Of a stretch of DNA of 21,827 nucleotides, positions 18,707-21,827 are shown piece by piece; position 1 is the first letter of the stretch; each line of letters opens with the position of its first letter. This DNA comes from a virus: positions 1 to 21,827 of IMG/VR virus record IMGVR_UViG_3300045972_000043, one strand, 5' to 3'. The notes beneath the pieces were generated by a model, which worked only from the letters and a program-made list of their open reading frames with translations, was not told the origin of the DNA and searched no databases. The position numbers were made by a program, and so were the translations under genes.

Positions 18707-19816
18707 TTAAGGTATCGCAGCGAACGTTGGGTAGTGTTTAACGCCGTTAGAGTCTTGGCTATTGACATATTCAATCACACGAGAATCTGAGGCGTGCCCG
18801 TACGCATCTGCAACTTGGACTATGTCCCCGATGAAATAATGCGTGTTGTAGACAAAAGTTCCGCCAGCAGTAACCTGACCCTCGAATTTCTCTTCGACAG
18901 TCTTAGACGCTAACTCCGAAGCACCTTTTTGCTCAAGCAGAGCTAGATACTCGGCAACTTTTGCCGCGATCGAAGCACTGTATTGTTCTTCAGTGTAGAC
19001 CGGAGTGTAAGCCAGCGTTTCATTTGTGGAAGATCCGGCGTCAAGATAGGTCTCTCTTCTGTCGAGATCTGTCCCAGCGCCTCCAGGCATGTTAACTGTT
19101 ACCCGAATAATCGAGCCGTCGTCGCCAGTTCCCTCTACCAAAATAACCGTCTTAAGACTCTCGGTAGATATGTTGTATGTTGAACTAGCGAGATTGTTAT
19201 TTGCCGGAGAGAAAACAACTGGCGGAGTCTGGCCTATCGCAACTGACCGGTCCGTTCCTGCGTAAAGTTTGAAGACGAAGTTTCCAGAGACAACAGTCAG
19301 CTTAAAACCTAGATTGTTAAGCTGACAGATCTCAAGAATTACTTCGTAAAGATTCTTTCCTTTGCAAGAATATGGAGCCATCGTCAAATTGTAGACGTTT
19401 GGATCAGTAGAATCCGCAAAGACAATCCGACTAAGAAGTCTGGAACTATCCGACGGTGAAATCGCATTCTCGGTTATGATCCTGTGTATCGCTGTTTGAA
19501 TGTTTCCGCTGATCGTCGTTCCGTCCCAAACATCTCGACGCTTTAAGATGGATTCAAGAGACTTCGCTTTTGCATGAAGCTTGTTTCCATTTGTGACGTC
19601 CGAGGTTATCTCTAAACCCTCCAGAACCATCGTTCTGTCGGAGTCGGGAATGGTCATGAAGTACGTGTTCGCTAGGTTTGCCACATTATTGGTTGTTGGC
19701 GCAGCTACGATTTCAGCGTCCCCCTCGCCGCAGTATTTGTCCTTCCAGATCAAGGATTCAAACACGTCGAAAATTCCCACGGGGACTAAGTTCTTAGTAA
19801 GCAATGTTACATTCAT
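18707..19816 (-). CDS. Siphovirus ReqiPepy6 Gp37-like tail protein, 369 residues
   Basis: ATG 19816 starts 2 nt after the stop of the Dit-like gene, with GAAGGG upstream. The N-terminus (VGIFDVFESLIWKDKYCGEGDAEI) and the FMTIPDSDRTMVLEGLEI block are typical of the ReqiPepy6 Gp37-like family, as are ESILKRRDVW and NLYEVILEIC, GFKL, and a C-terminal FIGDIVQVADAYG. The family corresponds to the tail-tip protein that links Dit to the fibre (a Tal/baseplate hub equivalent). Length fits. Order (tape measure, Dit, this gene, fibre) is canonical. Confidence 0.9.
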   Translation of the reverse strand: MNVTLLTKNLVPVGIFDVFESLIWKDKYCGEGDAEIVAAPTTNNVANLANTYFMTIPDSDRTMVLEGLEITSDVTNGNKLHAKAKSLESILKRRDVWDGTTISGNIQTAIHRIITENAISPSDSSRLLSRIVFADSTDPNVYNLTMAPYSCKGKNLYEVILEICQLNNLGFKLTVVSGNFVFKLYAGTDRSVAIGQTPPVVFSPANNNLASSTYNISTESLKTVILVEGTGDDGSIIRVTVNMPGGAGTDLDRRETYLDAGSSTNETLAYTPVYTEEQYSASIAAKVAEYLALLEQKGASELASKTVEEKFEGQVTAGGTFVYNTHYFIGDIVQVADAYGHASDSRVIEYVNSQDSNGVKHYPTFAAIP

Positions 19817-19818
19817 TT

Positions 19819-20742
19819 TTACATCCCTTCGTAGGCCACACGATTTTCGATGCTTACAACGAGGTGGTCGTCGCCAGCGGTAGCGTCATACATGAACACG
19901 TTTTCGCCCTTGTCGAGCATGAACCAGCTAGGGTCTCTCTCTAAGGTGTAGAGCCAGTTGTATTCGATCGCATTCCTAAGTAATTTGACGGTCTTGTTGC
20001 CTTGCAAAGTCGAAATAGTTACCGTGTCTCCACTTTGAATTCGACTTGTGTCCTGTCCTTCGATCCCGCCGACTAAGTTTGGTGTTATCACAAACAGTTT
20101 AGGATCTCCGTCTTTGAGCATTCTGAAATCCCAAGCACTACCGCCTATAGCGTTTATCCGGATAACGATCCCGACCTTTCCTTCTCCGTCGTAGAACAGA
20201 CTCTTTCTTCCAATCGGTTGGAAAGTCCCGAATTGCAGAAGATTTGAGTTTAAAGAGTTGTTCACTAGCGGGAATTGGAAAGACGCCGAGGTGACACTCA
20301 TGGACGTTATTTGCAAATCAGGAGCGTAGAAGAAAGGATCGTGGCAGATAACAGATATCACGCACCCTTCGTCTTTGCTGAAGATCGTCGGCTTGTTCGA
20401 CTCGACGTAACCATAGATGTCGCCAACTCGGGTGTCCGAGATAAAACGCATCTTGATCTTTTCCCCAACAGGGAAATACTTGTACGTCGCGCGTCGCATG
20501 GCTTCAACAGTCGGATTAAACAAAAACCCAAGATTGAAAACAATGCTGCGCTTTTCGACTCTCGTAGAGTTAAACTCGTCGCCTGCGGTAGATCCGTTTG
20601 GGGTAGATGAGATCGTAGCGTCTGGAGGTCCGAGTCCCTCAATTCCAGCATCACGAATGAAGAACCCAGATTTCTCTGGGCTCTTCAACTCGATCGTGAC
20701 GGACTCTCCGCGTGCGTTCGTTACAGTTACACTGTCTATCAT
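19819..20742 (-). CDS. Distal tail (Dit-like) protein, 307 residues
   Basis: ATG 20742 overlaps the tape measure stop by 4 nt (ATGA), with GAAAGGA upstream. The N-terminal domain has FFIRDAGIEGLGPPDATIS, KRSIVFNLGFL and RRATYKYFPVGEKIKMRF. The middle has DIYGYVESNKPTIFSKDEG with VICHDPFFYAP, the marks of the phage tail family containing Dit. A C-terminal beta-sandwich-like region follows (GDTVTISTLQGNKTVKLL). Dit forms the hexameric ring at the end of the tail tube to which the receptor-binding apparatus attaches. Confidence 0.9.
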   Translation of the reverse strand: MIDSVTVTNARGESVTIELKSPEKSGFFIRDAGIEGLGPPDATISSTPNGSTAGDEFNSTRVEKRSIVFNLGFLFNPTVEAMRRATYKYFPVGEKIKMRFISDTRVGDIYGYVESNKPTIFSKDEGCVISVICHDPFFYAPDLQITSMSVTSASFQFPLVNNSLNSNLLQFGTFQPIGRKSLFYDGEGKVGIVIRINAIGGSAWDFRMLKDGDPKLFVITPNLVGGIEGQDTSRIQSGDTVTISTLQGNKTVKLLRNAIEYNWLYTLERDPSWFMLDKGENVFMYDATAGDDHLVVSIENRVAYEGM

Positions 20743-21827
20743 GGTAAAATTCCTTTCAGTGTGGCTATCGTACGCTGATTGTACTTATACAGCTCGTAAG
20801 CCGACGGCGCCGTTGGAGCGTTGATGTTTTGAGTTAGGGAGATGACACTCCCATTTTGATTTCCGTTTGAGTCCACTGTAGCAGTAGGATAGTTGTTGTC
20901 ATTACGTCCTTGAACGCTTGGCATTCTATCTGCTACGAAACCAACGTTTAGATTCTTATCGCCGAATAGAGTTCCGAACTTCTGCGCTCCAGCCCTAACG
21001 TCCGAAAGATCGATTACCGGGCGAATTGTTGGGGTCATGTCGAAGTTCTGGTTAACCGAATCAGCGATTTGCGCCAAAGCACTACCTAAAGTAGCAACTG
21101 CGGTTCTCTTTAGATCCTTTGTCCCGGACCTAATTCCATCACCGATGGCATCAGGTATTTTATTCCCAAGGTCTTGAGGAGCATTTGGATCTTTTCTACC
21201 AGTTAACCATGCAATAGCAGCCGAGATAGCATTTTTTATGATGTCTTGCAACGCGTGGATGACTTGTGAAACGTTGTTGTAGATACCTGTTACTAGATTC
21301 TCAACGAACGACTTAGCAAATTCCCACGCAACTTTAAGGAACTCTGGTGCTCTTTCTTCGATTGCCTTTCCTATTGCGATAAGTAGTTGCGTTATGAAGT
21401 TTAGAGCAGCATCGACAAGCGGAGCCAGATTTGAAGCAAGGGCATTAACGAAGGATACTACAAATGCGACTGCCGAAGCAACGATTCGCCATGCGTCCGA
21501 CGCTAAACCCTCAAGAAGTTTGACCAGAATTGTAACACCCTTCTCGATTAGTCTAAGAGCATTTTTGTCGATAACGTCCAAGATTGAGTCGATCAAAGTT
21601 ACGACAGCTTCCAAGAACATTGGAACAGCAACGTTCCAACCGTCCAACATCGTCTTCAGAATTGCAATGAATGCTTCCTTGATGACGAATGCATTAGCGG
21701 CAAGAGAAGACGCTGCCATTGCTAAGATAGCTCCGATTCCAGCAGCCATCGCCGCCAGCATCGTCATACCTATAGCAAAGGATAGGATGCCGACCCCAAT
21801 TAGGCCGATAGCAACGCCAAGCAACGC
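20739..21827 (-). CDS. Tape measure protein, C-terminal part (5' end outside window)
   Basis: The frame is open through the right edge and ends at 20739; 362 residues are visible. Low-complexity hydrophobic helices (LIGVGILSFAIGMTMLAAMA) are followed by long amphipathic stretches with repeated alternation of aliphatic and small residues. The end carries LGNKIPDAIGDGIRSGTKDL and TLGSALAQIADSVNQ. Hydrophobic segments plus an 'IGDGI--G' C-terminal part, directly before Dit, are typical of tape measure proteins, which set tail length and enter the host membrane during DNA injection. No lytic domain is seen in this part. Confidence 0.9.
   Translation of the reverse strand, partial: ALLGVAIGLIGVGILSFAIGMTMLAAMAAGIGAILAMAASSLAANAFVIKEAFIAILKTMLDGWNVAVPMFLEAVVTLIDSILDVIDKNALRLIEKGVTILVKLLEGLASDAWRIVASAVAFVVSFVNALASNLAPLVDAALNFITQLLIAIGKAIEERAPEFLKVAWEFAKSFVENLVTGIYNNVSQVIHALQDIIKNAISAAIAWLTGRKDPNAPQDLGNKIPDAIGDGIRSGTKDLKRTAVATLGSALAQIADSVNQNFDMTPTIRPVIDLSDVRAGAQKFGTLFGDKNLNVGFVADRMPSVQGRNDNNYPTATVDSNGNQNGSVISLTQNINAPTAPSAYELYKYNQRTIATLKGILP

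Noticed and set aside
1-21827. tRNA genes, integrase and attachment site
   Set aside because: No cloverleaf-like sequence was noticed in the gaps, and no recombinase motif occurs in any frame; nothing supports an integration module in this window.

Overview
The window is a piece of a tailed double-stranded DNA phage (or prophage) genome with siphovirus-type tail genes. Every gene I can support lies on the minus strand, so transcription runs from right to left. The tail set (tape measure, Dit-like protein, ReqiPepy6 Gp37-like protein, receptor-binding fibre), the Dp-1-like holin and the very consistent AAGGAG-type ribosome binding sites point to a phage of a Gram-positive or similarly SD-dependent bacterium. 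Base composition looks close to balanced. There is no integrase, tRNA or host gene in the window, so host and lifestyle stay open.

Layout in transcription order. (1) 21827-16350: end of the tape measure gene, distal tail protein, Gp37-like tail protein, a 631-residue fibre ending in a pectate-lyase-like beta-helix, a small tail-chaperone-like protein and a 75-residue unknown. (2) 16338-15462: lysis-type membrane proteins, one of which is a tandem, internally duplicated Dp-1-type holin. No endolysin is adjacent. (3) 15456-about 9000: small, mostly single-membrane-span proteins, many with their own promoter and often their own terminator. Twelve promoters share a block (consensus CGCG-N2-AATAACC followed by a TATAAT-like -10) that lacks a recognisable -35 box. 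Ten candidate terminators mostly have a GAAA loop on stems of different sequence. Embedded here is an ATGA-coupled operon with a DUF6353-like membrane protein, a LIM-like zinc protein and a 13-codon mini-gene. (4) 9021-4192: a tightly coupled operon (4-nt overlaps, one TTG start, one 22-codon gene) with a MazG-like protein, a second DUF6353-like protein and several proteins resembling uncharacterised families of Gram-positive phages. (5) 4193-3703: about 490 bp without a gene, packed with inverted and direct repeats around an AT-rich core, the best candidate for a replication origin. (6) 3702-1: one uninterrupted frame of 1234 codons, leaving the window, that joins an SF3/D5-type helicase, an archaeo-eukaryotic-type primase and a family B DNA polymerase with proofreading exonuclease.

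Read together, the left end is a compact replication module (origin plus nearly a whole replisome in one chain), the right end is tail and lysis, and the middle is an accessory zone of individually controlled membrane mini-proteins. The items most worth a second look are the three-enzyme fusion, the shared unusual promoter family, the origin repeats and the duplicated holin. All family names come from motif recognition by eye; no searches were run.
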